The notes below the pieces were generated by a model. That model saw only the letters and a program-made list of their open reading frames with translations, ran no database searches and was not told the origin of the DNA. Source: an uncultured Bacteroidales bacterium (GTDB taxonomy: Bacteria > Bacteroidota > Bacteroidia > Bacteroidales > JAUNSR01). From it: 6,667 nt of DNA. A program made the position numbers and the translations under genes. Within the stretch, counting starts at the first letter, position 1, and the number at the start of each line of letters is the position of its first letter. Location: contig CAMTOW010000115.1 of NCBI GenBank assembly GCA_947074245.1, positions 1 to 6,667 of the forward strand, given 5' to 3'. Below are positions 1-6,146 of the stretch, piece by piece.

Positions 1-20
1 TGTATCTCATATAAAAGTCG

Positions 21-28
21 TAACTTTG
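21..28 (+). promoter_or_regulatory. Orphan -7-like element pointing into the 3' end of pdxB
   Basis: TAACTTTG, followed by CA, matches TAnnTTTG well. It sits in the 77-nt AT-rich stretch at the left edge and points towards the 3' end of the oppositely oriented pdxB, with no + strand gene behind it. A -33 element would lie at or just beyond the window edge. It may be a chance match or an antisense/small-RNA promoter. Positions 1-77 hold nothing else I can support, including no terminator for pdxB. Confidence 0.2.
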
Positions 29-77
29 CAGCGATTTAATCAAATAACAAACAGGATATTTTAAGATTCAAACCGAC

Positions 78-1199
78 TCATCCCTCTTGAAACCCCACTT
101 GCAAAAGAGCATTCAGATCATCCGGATCCAATCCCTCCTTATTATATAGGATGTATGCTAAGAATTCGCGTCGCAGAGGATAATCGCCACGTTGCTGTTC
201 AAACTGATCGGGGCGATCGAGCAGGCGTGCCGAATCTTCGGACGGATCATAGGTACGGAGCAGAATCTCGGTAAGCGTATTCTCCGGATAGAGCAACACG
301 TCGATAGCCGGATCGGGAGCGGCAGGCGGTACGACCTGTGAGGTATCGACATCCAATCCGAAAAACGACGCGATGTTATCCACCGCCATCCGGGTCGCAT
401 TCGACTTTCCATCGGCCGAATAGCCGGCGATATGCGGGGTAGACAGATAACTGGCCGCCAGCAGATCGGCATTGATATGGGGTTCGTGTTCCCAACAGTC
501 GATGATCATATCCGATACGCTTCCCTGACGATAAGCATCCAAAAGCGCGATCTCATCCACCACTTCGCCGCGCGCACTGTTGATGATGACGGGCGAATTG
601 ACCAATTCACCGAAGAAGCGGGCATCGGCAAGATGATACGTAGGATGATTGCCGGTATGGGTGAGCGGCGTATGAAACGTAATCACGTCTGCTTCGCGGG
701 CGATGTGCTCCAGCGAAACGAATCCGGCATCGCCTTCGGCTTCGGCTCGAGGCGGATCGCACCGTAGAATATTGATTCCAAACGGAATACAGGCCGCCTC
801 TACGGCTCGCCCTACATTGCCACACCCGACGATACCGAGCGTTTTGCCTTTCAACTGCTCTCCGCGCGAGGCGAACAGCATCGATAAGGCGCATACGATG
901 TATTGCCCGACTGAAGGAGCGTTGCATCCCGGCGCATTTTTCCAGACAATCCCTTGATTGCGACAATATTCCGAATCGATATGGTCGTATCCGATCGTGG
1001 CGGTAGCGATCATTTTCACCTTGCTTCCCTCCAGTAGCCGGGCGTCGCATTTGGTTCGGGTACGAATGATTAACGCGTCGGCATCGCGAACGGCATCCCG
1101 GTCGATCTGATCGGGAGAAAGATATACCATTTCGGCATAAGGCTCCAGCACGCCCTGTAAATAGGGGATCTTGGAATCGGCTATAATCTTGAGTTTCAT
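78..1199 (-). CDS. pdxB: Erythronate-4-phosphate dehydrogenase (PdxB), vitamin B6 synthesis
   Basis: Cytosolic NAD-dependent 2-hydroxyacid dehydrogenase that oxidises 4-phospho-D-erythronate to 2-oxo-3-hydroxy-4-phosphobutanoate, the second step of the DXP-dependent PLP pathway. Numbering from the ATG at 1199 gives 373 residues. A Rossmann motif GCGNVG lies at about 125-130. The catalytic triad is Arg210 (in SARG), Glu239 (in WEHEP) and His256 (in TPHIAGYS). Its 29- and 17-residue spacings match E. coli PdxB Arg208/Glu237/His254. The last ~85 residues (YDPSEDSARLL, then DYPLRREF) fit the PdxB-specific dimerisation domain, which separates it from SerA and other family members. An in-frame ATG at 1226 would add nine residues (MNEDLKLFS). 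I prefer 1199 because the protein then opens MKLKIIADSKIPY, like other PdxB proteins, and the catalytic numbering falls within two residues of E. coli. It is transcribed away from the LPS cluster, with no linked pdx gene in the window. Confidence 0.95.
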   Translation of the reverse strand: MKLKIIADSKIPYLQGVLEPYAEMVYLSPDQIDRDAVRDADALIIRTRTKCDARLLEGSKVKMIATATIGYDHIDSEYCRNQGIVWKNAPGCNAPSVGQYIVCALSMLFASRGEQLKGKTLGIVGCGNVGRAVEAACIPFGINILRCDPPRAEAEGDAGFVSLEHIAREADVITFHTPLTHTGNHPTYHLADARFFGELVNSPVIINSARGEVVDEIALLDAYRQGSVSDMIIDCWEHEPHINADLLAASYLSTPHIAGYSADGKSNATRMAVDNIASFFGLDVDTSQVVPPAAPDPAIDVLLYPENTLTEILLRTYDPSEDSARLLDRPDQFEQQRGDYPLRREFLAYILYNKEGLDPDDLNALLQVGFQEG

Positions 1200-1286
1200 A
1201 GAAAACAGTTTTAAATCTTCATTCATAATTTCCGAATTGCGGCTTCAGGTCTGAAAAGAGATCCGAACACATCAGCGGAATCGGCT

Positions 1287-1300
1287 CCGAAACGTTTCGG
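1287..1300. promoter_or_regulatory. 14-bp perfect palindrome in the predicted pdxB leader
   Basis: CCGAAACGTTTCGG is its own reverse complement. It lies about 12-25 nt downstream of the predicted pdxB transcription start, a position where a bound repressor could block transcription. As RNA it could fold only into a 5-bp stem with an ACGT loop and has no U-tract, so a dimeric DNA-binding-protein operator is more plausible than a terminator. No regulator gene is in the window. Confidence 0.35.
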
Positions 1301-1315
1301 CATCGGTCCGGTTCG

Positions 1316-1344
1316 CAAATTTAATGCATTTGAACGGATCCCAA
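1316..1344 (-). promoter_or_regulatory. Probable pdxB promoter (Bacteroidota -33/-7 type)
   Basis: Read on the minus strand, TAAATTTG at 1323-1316 matches the Bacteroidota -7 consensus TAnnTTTG. A TTG at 1344-1342 sits 18 nt upstream, as a short -33 element. Transcription would start near 1312, leaving a leader of about 113 nt before the ATG at 1199. The -7 box is itself part of a short inverted repeat, CAAAT/ATTTG (1316-1320 and 1328-1332). The spacing is slightly shorter than that of the DUF4254 promoter. Confidence 0.5.
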
Positions 1345-1480
1345 CGTGTTATCCCGCCCAACCCTCCGAAACCGGGTGTACCCGAAATGGAATCTGATAA
1401 AACGACTGATTCACAAATCATTTTCAAGAACAACAATCGGCAGATGCAAGTGGTTGAGTATTAAATAATCGCGTGAATGA

Positions 1481-1511
1481 TTGATATATTATAAAACAAT
1501 TAGTATGTTTG
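1481..1511 (+). promoter_or_regulatory. Promoter of the DUF4254-GT9-kinase-GT2 operon
   Basis: TATGTTTG at 1504-1511 matches the -7 consensus TAnnTTTG. TTG at 1481-1483, preceded by A, lies 20 nt upstream, which places the two element centres about 26 nt apart as expected for -33/-7 promoters. The surrounding DNA is AT-rich. Transcription would start near 1515, giving a leader of about 32 nt that contains an A-run (CTAAAAAATA) before the ATG at 1547. It is the best-formed promoter in the window and probably drives the LPS-type genes downstream. Confidence 0.65.
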
Positions 1512-1546
1512 CTCCCTTTAATTTTTAAATTGCTAAAAAATACGAT

Positions 1547-2152
1547 ATGACTTTCAGTGATAAATGTAATGAGATTTTCAGTGCCGCGACGGCTCATTAT
1601 CATGAGGTTGACCACGTTGACGCTCCGATGAAAAATCCTTATGAACTAAAAAGCATCGAGTATTATTTATTTTTGAAAAACTGGATTGATGCCGTTCAAT
1701 GGCATCTTGAAGATATCATCCGCGATCCGCAAATCGATGCGCAGGAGGCTCTTCAGATCAAACGCCGGATCGACCGTTCGAATCAGGAACGTACGGATCT
1801 TGTGGAATTGATCGATTCCTATTTCCTCGATAAATATAAATCGGTAACTCCCAAAGAGGACGCCGTTATCAATACAGAAAGTCCGGCTTGGGCCATCGAC
1901 CGACTTTCGATCCTGGCTCTTAAGATCTGGCACATGCAGGCTGAAGCCGACCGTCAGGACGCTTCGGCGGAGCATATCCAACAATGCGGACAAAAACTGA
2001 ACGTTCTTCTGGAACAAAAGAAAGACCTGTCTGCCGCTATCGACCGATTATTGACAGATATCGAATCGGGCGATAAGTATATGAAAGTGTACAAACAGAT
2101 GAAAATGTACAATGACCCATCTCTTAACCCTGTCCTATACGGACAAAAGTGA
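1547..2152 (+). CDS. DUF4254 family protein of unknown function
   Basis: A 201-residue soluble protein with no signal peptide or membrane segment. I recognise it as DUF4254, a family of about 200 residues common in Bacteroidota. Conserved-looking blocks are KNWIDAVQWHLED (44-56), RRIDRSNQERTDLVE (73-87), an ESPAWAIDRLSILALK run followed by IWHM (111-130), and KVYKQMKMYNDPSLNPVLY (180-198). Between them the composition is strongly helical and charged (heptad-like stretches around 60-90 and 140-172), so an all-alpha, possibly coiled-coil fold is likely. Trp, His and acidic residues cluster in the motifs, but no known catalytic signature is visible. It is the first gene after a good promoter and ends 18 nt before a GT9 glycosyltransferase, so I infer a role with LPS-core assembly. 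Its molecular function is not known to me. The ATG follows an A-rich leader, and no Shine-Dalgarno is seen. Confidence 0.88.
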   Translation: MTFSDKCNEIFSAATAHYHEVDHVDAPMKNPYELKSIEYYLFLKNWIDAVQWHLEDIIRDPQIDAQEALQIKRRIDRSNQERTDLVELIDSYFLDKYKSVTPKEDAVINTESPAWAIDRLSILALKIWHMQAEADRQDASAEHIQQCGQKLNVLLEQKKDLSAAIDRLLTDIESGDKYMKVYKQMKMYNDPSLNPVLYGQK

Positions 2153-2170
2153 TAAGACGGGTTTCATTGT

Positions 2171-3211
2171 ATGAAGAAGGTTCTAATAATCAGGATGTCT
2201 GCACTGGGCGACGTCGCGATGACCATTCCGGTCATTTATTCCGTTGCCCGTCGTTACCCCGATACACAGTTCACGATTCTTACCCAACCGTTTCCGGCAA
2301 AATTTTTCATTAATCCGCCATCCAATCTGAATATTCTTCAGGCAGACATCCGAAAAGAATACAAAGGTTTGCGCGGGCTCATGAAGCTAAGCCGCCGTCT
2401 GCAGGGACTCGGATTCGATGCCGTAGCCGATCTGCACGACGTGTTGCGCTCGAAATTCCTTCGGACGACATTACGGTTGACGGGCAAAAAGGTCAAGGTG
2501 GTCGATAAGGGTAAAAAAGAAAAGAAAGCGTTGATCCGGCCGATCTATCCGGTTCGGAAACAACTGAAAGATACATTCGGGCGCTATGCCGATGTTTTCC
2601 GCAAATTGGGCTACGAAGCCGATCTGTCATTCCGATCAGTATATGAGAATGATCCGGCTCCGGAAGATTTCCGCTCCCTTACAGGCGATAAAGAAGGCGC
2701 CTGGATCGGTATCGCTCCTTTTGCACGACATGCCGGCAAAGTATTGCCCGCCGACAAATGCGAAGATCTGCTCAAACAGATCACGTCTCGTCCCGACAGA
2801 AAAGTATTTCTGTTCGGTTCGGGAGATACGGAACGTAAGATTCTCGAAAAATGGAGCGTTTTATATCCGAACGTTATCTCTCTGGCAGGAAAAATCGGTA
2901 TTACAGACGAGATCGCTCTCATGAGCCACCTCGACGTGATGGTTTCGATGGATTCGGCCAACATGCACCTGGCTTCCCTGGCAGGTACGCCGGTTGTCTC
3001 CTTATGGGGGGCGACCCATCCCTATGCCGGATTCTTGGGCTGGAACCAGTCTTCCCTCCATGCTTGCGGAGTTGAGATGGAATGCCGCCCTTGCTCTATA
3101 TTCGGAAATAAGCCTTGCCGAAGAGGAGATTACGCTTGCCTTACAGGGCTAGATATCAACCGAATAACAGGCATAATTAACAATATAATCGAACAACGCA
3201 ATAAAAAATAA
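2171..3211 (+). CDS. Glycosyltransferase family 9, ADP-heptose:LPS heptosyltransferase-like
   Basis: A 346-residue GT-B enzyme of the WaaC/WaaF/WaaQ class, which transfers a sugar (classically L-glycero-D-manno-heptose from an ADP donor) to the LPS inner core on the cytoplasmic face of the inner membrane. The N-terminal domain opens with the signature IIRMSALGDVAMTIP (6-20). Asp14 sits where the catalytic base lies in WaaC-type enzymes. The C-terminal donor domain has the MDSANMHLASLAGTPVVSLWG block (260-280), close to the family's DSGxxHLA pattern but with Ala-Asn in place of Gly-Pro, followed by GATHP. The tail carries five cysteines (299, 305, 308, 316, 323) in a CRPCSIFGNKPC...GDYAC pattern; related Cys-rich tails occur in GT9 proteins. 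It starts 18 nt after the DUF4254 gene and stops 22 nt before the kinase. The actual donor sugar cannot be read from sequence, so a transferred hexose is also possible. Confidence 0.9.
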   Translation: MKKVLIIRMSALGDVAMTIPVIYSVARRYPDTQFTILTQPFPAKFFINPPSNLNILQADIRKEYKGLRGLMKLSRRLQGLGFDAVADLHDVLRSKFLRTTLRLTGKKVKVVDKGKKEKKALIRPIYPVRKQLKDTFGRYADVFRKLGYEADLSFRSVYENDPAPEDFRSLTGDKEGAWIGIAPFARHAGKVLPADKCEDLLKQITSRPDRKVFLFGSGDTERKILEKWSVLYPNVISLAGKIGITDEIALMSHLDVMVSMDSANMHLASLAGTPVVSLWGATHPYAGFLGWNQSSLHACGVEMECRPCSIFGNKPCRRGDYACLTGLDINRITGIINNIIEQRNKK

Positions 3212-3213
3212 TT

Positions 3214-3221
3214 TACTTTTG
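3214..3221 (+). promoter_or_regulatory. Possible internal -7 element before the kinase gene
   Basis: TACTTTTG in the 22-nt gap between GT9 and the kinase matches TAnnTTTG exactly. No TTG-type -33 element is found at the right distance, and the implied leader would be only about 10 nt. It may be a weak internal promoter or chance in an AT-rich gap. Confidence 0.25.
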
Positions 3222-3233
3222 CGCTGAATAAAA

Positions 3234-3980
3234 ATGAGAACAACCAAGATCATTGTCAACCCGAAATACCGACATCTCGAACCATTCATCCAATCATTGC
3301 CCAAATCATTCGACCATACCGGAGAACTGATTTACAACGGTCGCAATCAAATCAGACTGTATGAATTCGATCAGATGAAAGTTGCCGTAAAACGCTATAA
3401 AATCCCGATTTGGGTTTCCCGGATCGACTATTCGTTTTTCCGTCCTTCCAAAGCCCGAAGAGCGTATGAATATGCCCTTCGTCTGGATCAGATGGGATTT
3501 GATACGGCTACTCCGATCGCTTATATCGAGATTCGCAACAACGGAATCTTCGAACGTGGATTCTTCGCGAGCGAAATGATCGATGCTCAGGTGTTCAGGA
3601 ATTCAAATGAAGAGTCTCCCGACGAATTTCGTCAGCTGATCCGTGAATTTGCCGCCTATACGTCGCGTCTTCACGAGAAAGGGGTACTTCATCTCGATTT
3701 TTCTCCGGGCAATATCCTGTATCGGAAAGAAAACGATCATTTCCGTTTCTTTCTGATCGATATCAACCGGATGCGTTTCGACATTTCCGATCCGAAATTA
3801 CTGATGCGTAATTTCGAACGGATCTCTCCCGATACGGAACTGGTTCGGCATTTCGCTACCGAATATGCTTCGGTGAGCGGGAAAGACGTCGATCAGACGG
3901 TAGATACTGCCGTACGCATGGCCAACAGCTTCTTCCATAAGAAACAACGCAAGAATCGTTGGAAGAAACTGTTCAAATGA
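3234..3980 (+). CDS. LPS-core sugar kinase of the WaaP / Kdo kinase (InaA-like) family
   Basis: A 248-residue small protein-kinase-like enzyme that, by family, phosphorylates a sugar of the LPS inner core (Kdo or heptose) using ATP at the inner face of the inner membrane. Visible motifs are VAVKRY with the ATP-binding Lys53, a likely alpha-C Glu79 in RAYEYALRL, the catalytic loop HLDFSPGNIL (153-162) with Asp155 and Asn160, and LIDINRMRF (174-182), where Asp176 takes the place of the DFG metal ligand. All core catalytic residues are therefore present. The C-terminus is very basic (KKQRKNRWKKLFK), which could help it sit on the negatively charged membrane. It lies 22 nt behind the GT9 gene, so phosphorylation of a sugar added or exposed by that enzyme is a reasonable inference. 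A true protein kinase is less likely given the size and the LPS context. The ATG at 3234 follows an A-rich AATAAAA leader. Confidence 0.82.
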   Translation: MRTTKIIVNPKYRHLEPFIQSLPKSFDHTGELIYNGRNQIRLYEFDQMKVAVKRYKIPIWVSRIDYSFFRPSKARRAYEYALRLDQMGFDTATPIAYIEIRNNGIFERGFFASEMIDAQVFRNSNEESPDEFRQLIREFAAYTSRLHEKGVLHLDFSPGNILYRKENDHFRFFLIDINRMRFDISDPKLLMRNFERISPDTELVRHFATEYASVSGKDVDQTVDTAVRMANSFFHKKQRKNRWKKLFK

Positions 3981-4005
3981 TATTTCCTACGACTCTTATC
4001 TGAAT

Positions 4006-4052
4006 CTTATTTTTCTTAAAAAAAGCCGGACCAAGCAAGACGCTTATTTTTC
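4006..4052 (+). repeat. 10-bp direct repeat CTTATTTTTC in the kinase-GT2 gap
   Basis: CTTATTTTTC is present at 4006-4015 and at 4043-4052, the second copy ending at the base before the GT2 start codon. Each contains TATTTTTC, one base away from the -7 consensus TAnnTTTG. Neither has a convincing -33 partner. The 72-nt gap has no stem-loop with GC content, so I see no terminator in it. Confidence 0.3.
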
Positions 4053-5027
4053 ATGAGTATGGAACCTTTAAAAGTTTCTGTTATTATTCCTGTTCGCAAC
4101 CAGGAGAAGCACCTGGACGCATGTCTTCAGTCTGTCACTCGACAAACGCTGAAGGAAATAGAAATCATCATAGTCGAAGGAGGCAGTTCAGACGGTTCTC
4201 CCGAGATTATCTATAAATACATGGATGCCGATCCGCGGATCCATTTGCTGAATAAATCCGGCGAAGGTTTATCGCTCGCGCGTCAGGCCGGACTCGATAG
4301 TGCAAAGGGGAAATACATCTACCATCTCGATGGCGACGATATTCTCGAACCCAATGCGCTCGAATTGCTATACGACCGGGCGGAAGAGACCGATGCGGAT
4401 ATGGTCGTATTGAATTTTTGGATCGTAAACGAATACAATCAGACGAAAAAGAGATCCGATTCGATCTGTTTCGTCCGTTATTCGGGAATCGATTTCATAC
4501 GCAGCCTCTACCTGCGCCAGAATTACTGGATGGTTTGGAGCGTTTTCCACAAACGATCGTTGTATGAAAACTTCGAGATCCGATTCAAAGCGGAGCTTTT
4601 TCTGGGTGAAGATACTCTTCTGACTTCCCAACTCGCTTATTATTCGAAGAAAGTGGTCAAGCTCGACAGCAAACCTCTTCTTCATCATTTCATCCGGAAA
4701 TGCCCGGAAGAAAAACGACTCAACTTTTCCGAAAAATATTACTTCGACCTTCATACCTATCCCGAATTGATCCGGGATTTTCTGAAGGACAAGCCCGAAT
4801 ACAAGATGCTCGAAGAAAGTATCGATTGCCTGCGTCTGCAGAGCATCGCGCGTAGTTTTCAGTATCATTGCTTCGGATCGGCACGCGAAATGAGCCGCGA
4901 AGCGCTCTGTATCTTGCGCCGCCACCCGTCGCTCAACACGATGATGGGGGCTCGCATGAAACGTATTTTCCGCGCTTATTCGCTTTCGGAGGGATTGGGT
5001 AAACTTGTTTCCAAACTTTTTCTTTAA
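4053..5027 (+). CDS. Glycosyltransferase family 2 (GT-A fold)
   Basis: A 324-residue inverting glycosyltransferase, probably adding a sugar from a nucleotide-sugar donor to the LPS core or another envelope glycan. The GT-A domain starts with VSVIIPVRNQEKHLDACLQS (8-27). The usual nucleotide-contacting VDDGSxDGS is here VEGGSSDGS (41-49), so the first acidic pair is Glu-Gly rather than Asp-Asp. The metal-binding DXD motif is HLDGDD (91-96), and the probable catalytic-base motif is GED (185-187) in LFLGEDTLL. The C-terminal ~100 residues are helical and basic (MGARMKRIFRAYSLSEGLGKLVSKLFL region), with no true membrane span, consistent with peripheral membrane binding. An alternative ATG two codons in (4059) would hardly change the protein. 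It follows the kinase by 72 nt and ends 84 nt before ruvB. Acceptor and donor are unknown. Confidence 0.88.
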   Translation: MSMEPLKVSVIIPVRNQEKHLDACLQSVTRQTLKEIEIIIVEGGSSDGSPEIIYKYMDADPRIHLLNKSGEGLSLARQAGLDSAKGKYIYHLDGDDILEPNALELLYDRAEETDADMVVLNFWIVNEYNQTKKRSDSICFVRYSGIDFIRSLYLRQNYWMVWSVFHKRSLYENFEIRFKAELFLGEDTLLTSQLAYYSKKVVKLDSKPLLHHFIRKCPEEKRLNFSEKYYFDLHTYPELIRDFLKDKPEYKMLEESIDCLRLQSIARSFQYHCFGSAREMSREALCILRRHPSLNTMMGARMKRIFRAYSLSEGLGKLVSKLFL

Positions 5028-5074
5028 TCGAACTAATCCTTGCTTTGGATTACCCGGATACTGAATGTTCTCTT

Positions 5075-5082
5075 TATCTTTG
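5075..5082 (+). promoter_or_regulatory. Probable ruvB promoter -7 element
   Basis: TATCTTTG matches TAnnTTTG and would give a start near 5089, a leader of about 23 nt before the ATG at 5112. The -33 element is weak: the TTTG at 5044-5047 is about 7 nt too far upstream. A 6-bp inverted repeat, TAATCC/GGATTA (5034-5039 and 5047-5052), lies just upstream. The box sits inside the 5' part of a longer open frame, which argues that ruvB does not begin there. Confidence 0.5.
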
Positions 5083-5111
5083 TAATCGTTTTTCAAAGTG
5101 AGACAACATAC

Positions 5112-6134
5112 ATGGATCAGGATTTCAACATCAGAGAATATACACCGGGTGAACCCGAACGCGACGTCGACAAAGCGCTGAGACCCTTGCGGTTTGGCGA
5201 CTTCAATGGCCAAGACAAGATCGTAGAGAATCTGCGCATCTTCGTTACGGCGGCTCGCATGAGGGGCGAATCGCTCGACCACGTGCTTTTGCACGGACCT
5301 CCCGGACTCGGGAAAACTACTCTTTCGAATATCATCGCTAATGAATTGGGGGTCGGATTTAAAGTTACATCCGGACCCGTGCTGGACAAACCGGGCGATT
5401 TGGCTGGACTATTGACCAGTCTTGAGCCCAATGACGTTTTATTTATTGACGAAATCCATCGCTTAAGCCCCATCGTCGAAGAATATCTTTACTCGGCGAT
5501 GGAAGATTACAGAATCGACATCATGATCGACAAAGGGCCGAGCGCCCGTTCGATCCAACTCGACCTGAATCCGTTTACATTGGTGGGAGCGACAACACGA
5601 AGCGGCTTGCTTACGGCACCTCTCCGGGCTCGATTCGGGATCAATTCTCATCTCGAATACTACGACAACAACATCCTTGCCGGTATCGTAGGTCGCTCGG
5701 CTGGTATCCTCAACGTACCGTGTACGGAAGAGGCCGCTATCGAGATATCGCTGCGCAGCCGTGGCACGCCTCGTATCGCCAATGCACTCCTTCGCCGCGT
5801 ACGCGACTTCGCGCAGGTGAAAGGAAGCGGAAAGATCGATATTCAGATCGCGCGCTATGCTCTCGAAGCGCTCAACATCGATCAATACGGACTCGATGAG
5901 ATCGACAACAAGATCCTGACGACGCTGATTGATAAGTTCCGGGGCGGACCGGTAGGGCTAAGCACCATCGCCACCGCGCTGGGAGAGGATGCGGGAACGC
6001 TCGAAGAAGTTTACGAACCGTTCCTGATCAAAGAGGGATTCATCAAACGTACGCCTCGCGGCCGAGAAGTGACCGAATTAGCTTACCAACATCTGGGCCG
6101 AAGCCGAATGGCCGATCCGGGAATGTTATTTTAA
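5112..6134 (+). CDS. ruvB: Holliday junction branch-migration ATPase RuvB
   Basis: RuvB is the hexameric AAA+ motor that, with RuvA, drives branch migration of Holliday junctions in recombinational repair. The 340-residue product has Walker A GPPGLGKTT (62-70, Lys68), Walker B LFIDE (110-114), sensor-1 GATTRSG (159-165), the arginine-finger segment LTAPLRARFG (167-176), sensor-2 RGTPRIAN (217-224) and the C-terminal winged helix ending in KRTPRGRE (312-319). The length matches the family (about 335-345). The same frame can be read from a TTG at 5040, adding 24 hydrophobic residues (MLWITRILNVLFIFVIVFQ...). I reject that because RuvB is cytosolic, other RuvB proteins start near the MDQDFNIREY position, and a -7 element lies inside the extension. 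No ruvA or ruvC is in the window. It is flanked by envelope-glycan genes. Confidence 0.97.
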   Translation: MDQDFNIREYTPGEPERDVDKALRPLRFGDFNGQDKIVENLRIFVTAARMRGESLDHVLLHGPPGLGKTTLSNIIANELGVGFKVTSGPVLDKPGDLAGLLTSLEPNDVLFIDEIHRLSPIVEEYLYSAMEDYRIDIMIDKGPSARSIQLDLNPFTLVGATTRSGLLTAPLRARFGINSHLEYYDNNILAGIVGRSAGILNVPCTEEAAIEISLRSRGTPRIANALLRRVRDFAQVKGSGKIDIQIARYALEALNIDQYGLDEIDNKILTTLIDKFRGGPVGLSTIATALGEDAGTLEEVYEPFLIKEGFIKRTPRGREVTELAYQHLGRSRMADPGMLF

Positions 6135-6146
6135 GAATAAAGTATT

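Larger units (their letters stand above)
1285..1372. repeat. 9-bp direct repeat CTCCGAAAC, two copies flanking the pdxB promoter
   Basis: CTCCGAAAC occurs at 1285-1293 and again at 1364-1372, 79 bp apart. The first copy forms the left half of the 14-bp palindrome, so the core CCGAAAC appears three times (two forward and one inverted at 1294-1300). The copies lie on either side of the predicted pdxB promoter (1316-1344). This arrangement would suit a regulator bound at two sites, but short GC-rich words can also repeat by chance. Confidence 0.3.
1200..1546. other. Divergent intergenic region between pdxB and the DUF4254 operon
   Basis: This 347-nt gap has no convincing gene. It carries two back-to-back Bacteroidota-type promoters (listed separately). 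The half nearer pdxB (about 1230-1390) is relatively GC-rich and holds several CCGAA-type words, including a perfect palindrome. The half nearer DUF4254 (about 1390-1546) is AT-rich. A 63-codon frame on the minus strand at 1424-1615 overlaps the start of the DUF4254 gene and resembles nothing I recognise, so I do not call it. A short inverted repeat, CGGGT/ACCCG (1373-1377 and 1380-1384), has only two bases between its arms and is not a credible terminator. Confidence 0.7.

Noticed and set aside
432..1050. Open frames on both strands inside pdxB (432-767 +, 703-957 +, 607-1050 -)
   Set aside because: The PdxB frame carries all catalytic residues and the family's C-terminal domain. These alternative frames have no motifs.
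1424..1615. 63-codon minus-strand frame upstream of DUF4254
   Set aside because: It overlaps the DUF4254 start and promoter, has no matching promoter, and its translation resembles no family I recognise.
2131..2145. Small stem-loop TGTCC/GGACA at the end of the DUF4254 gene
   Set aside because: Only 5 bp, inside the coding region, with no T-run. The next gene starts 18 nt after the stop, so termination here is unlikely.
1547..5027. The operon as a new defence or toxin-antitoxin system
   Set aside because: The kinase and transferase motifs fit LPS-core synthesis families well. No nuclease, toxin, reverse transcriptase or sensor domain is visible.
5034..5052. 6-bp inverted repeat TAATCC/GGATTA after the GT2 stop as a terminator
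   Set aside because: Short, AT-rich, 7-nt loop and no T-run afterwards. It could be an operator near the ruvB promoter, but there is too little to support that.
4368..5294. 308-codon open frame on the minus strand across the GT2 end and ruvB start
   Set aside because: It lies opposite two well-supported genes and spans the gap between them. The translation has no recognisable domain and reads as an antisense shadow of their codon pattern.
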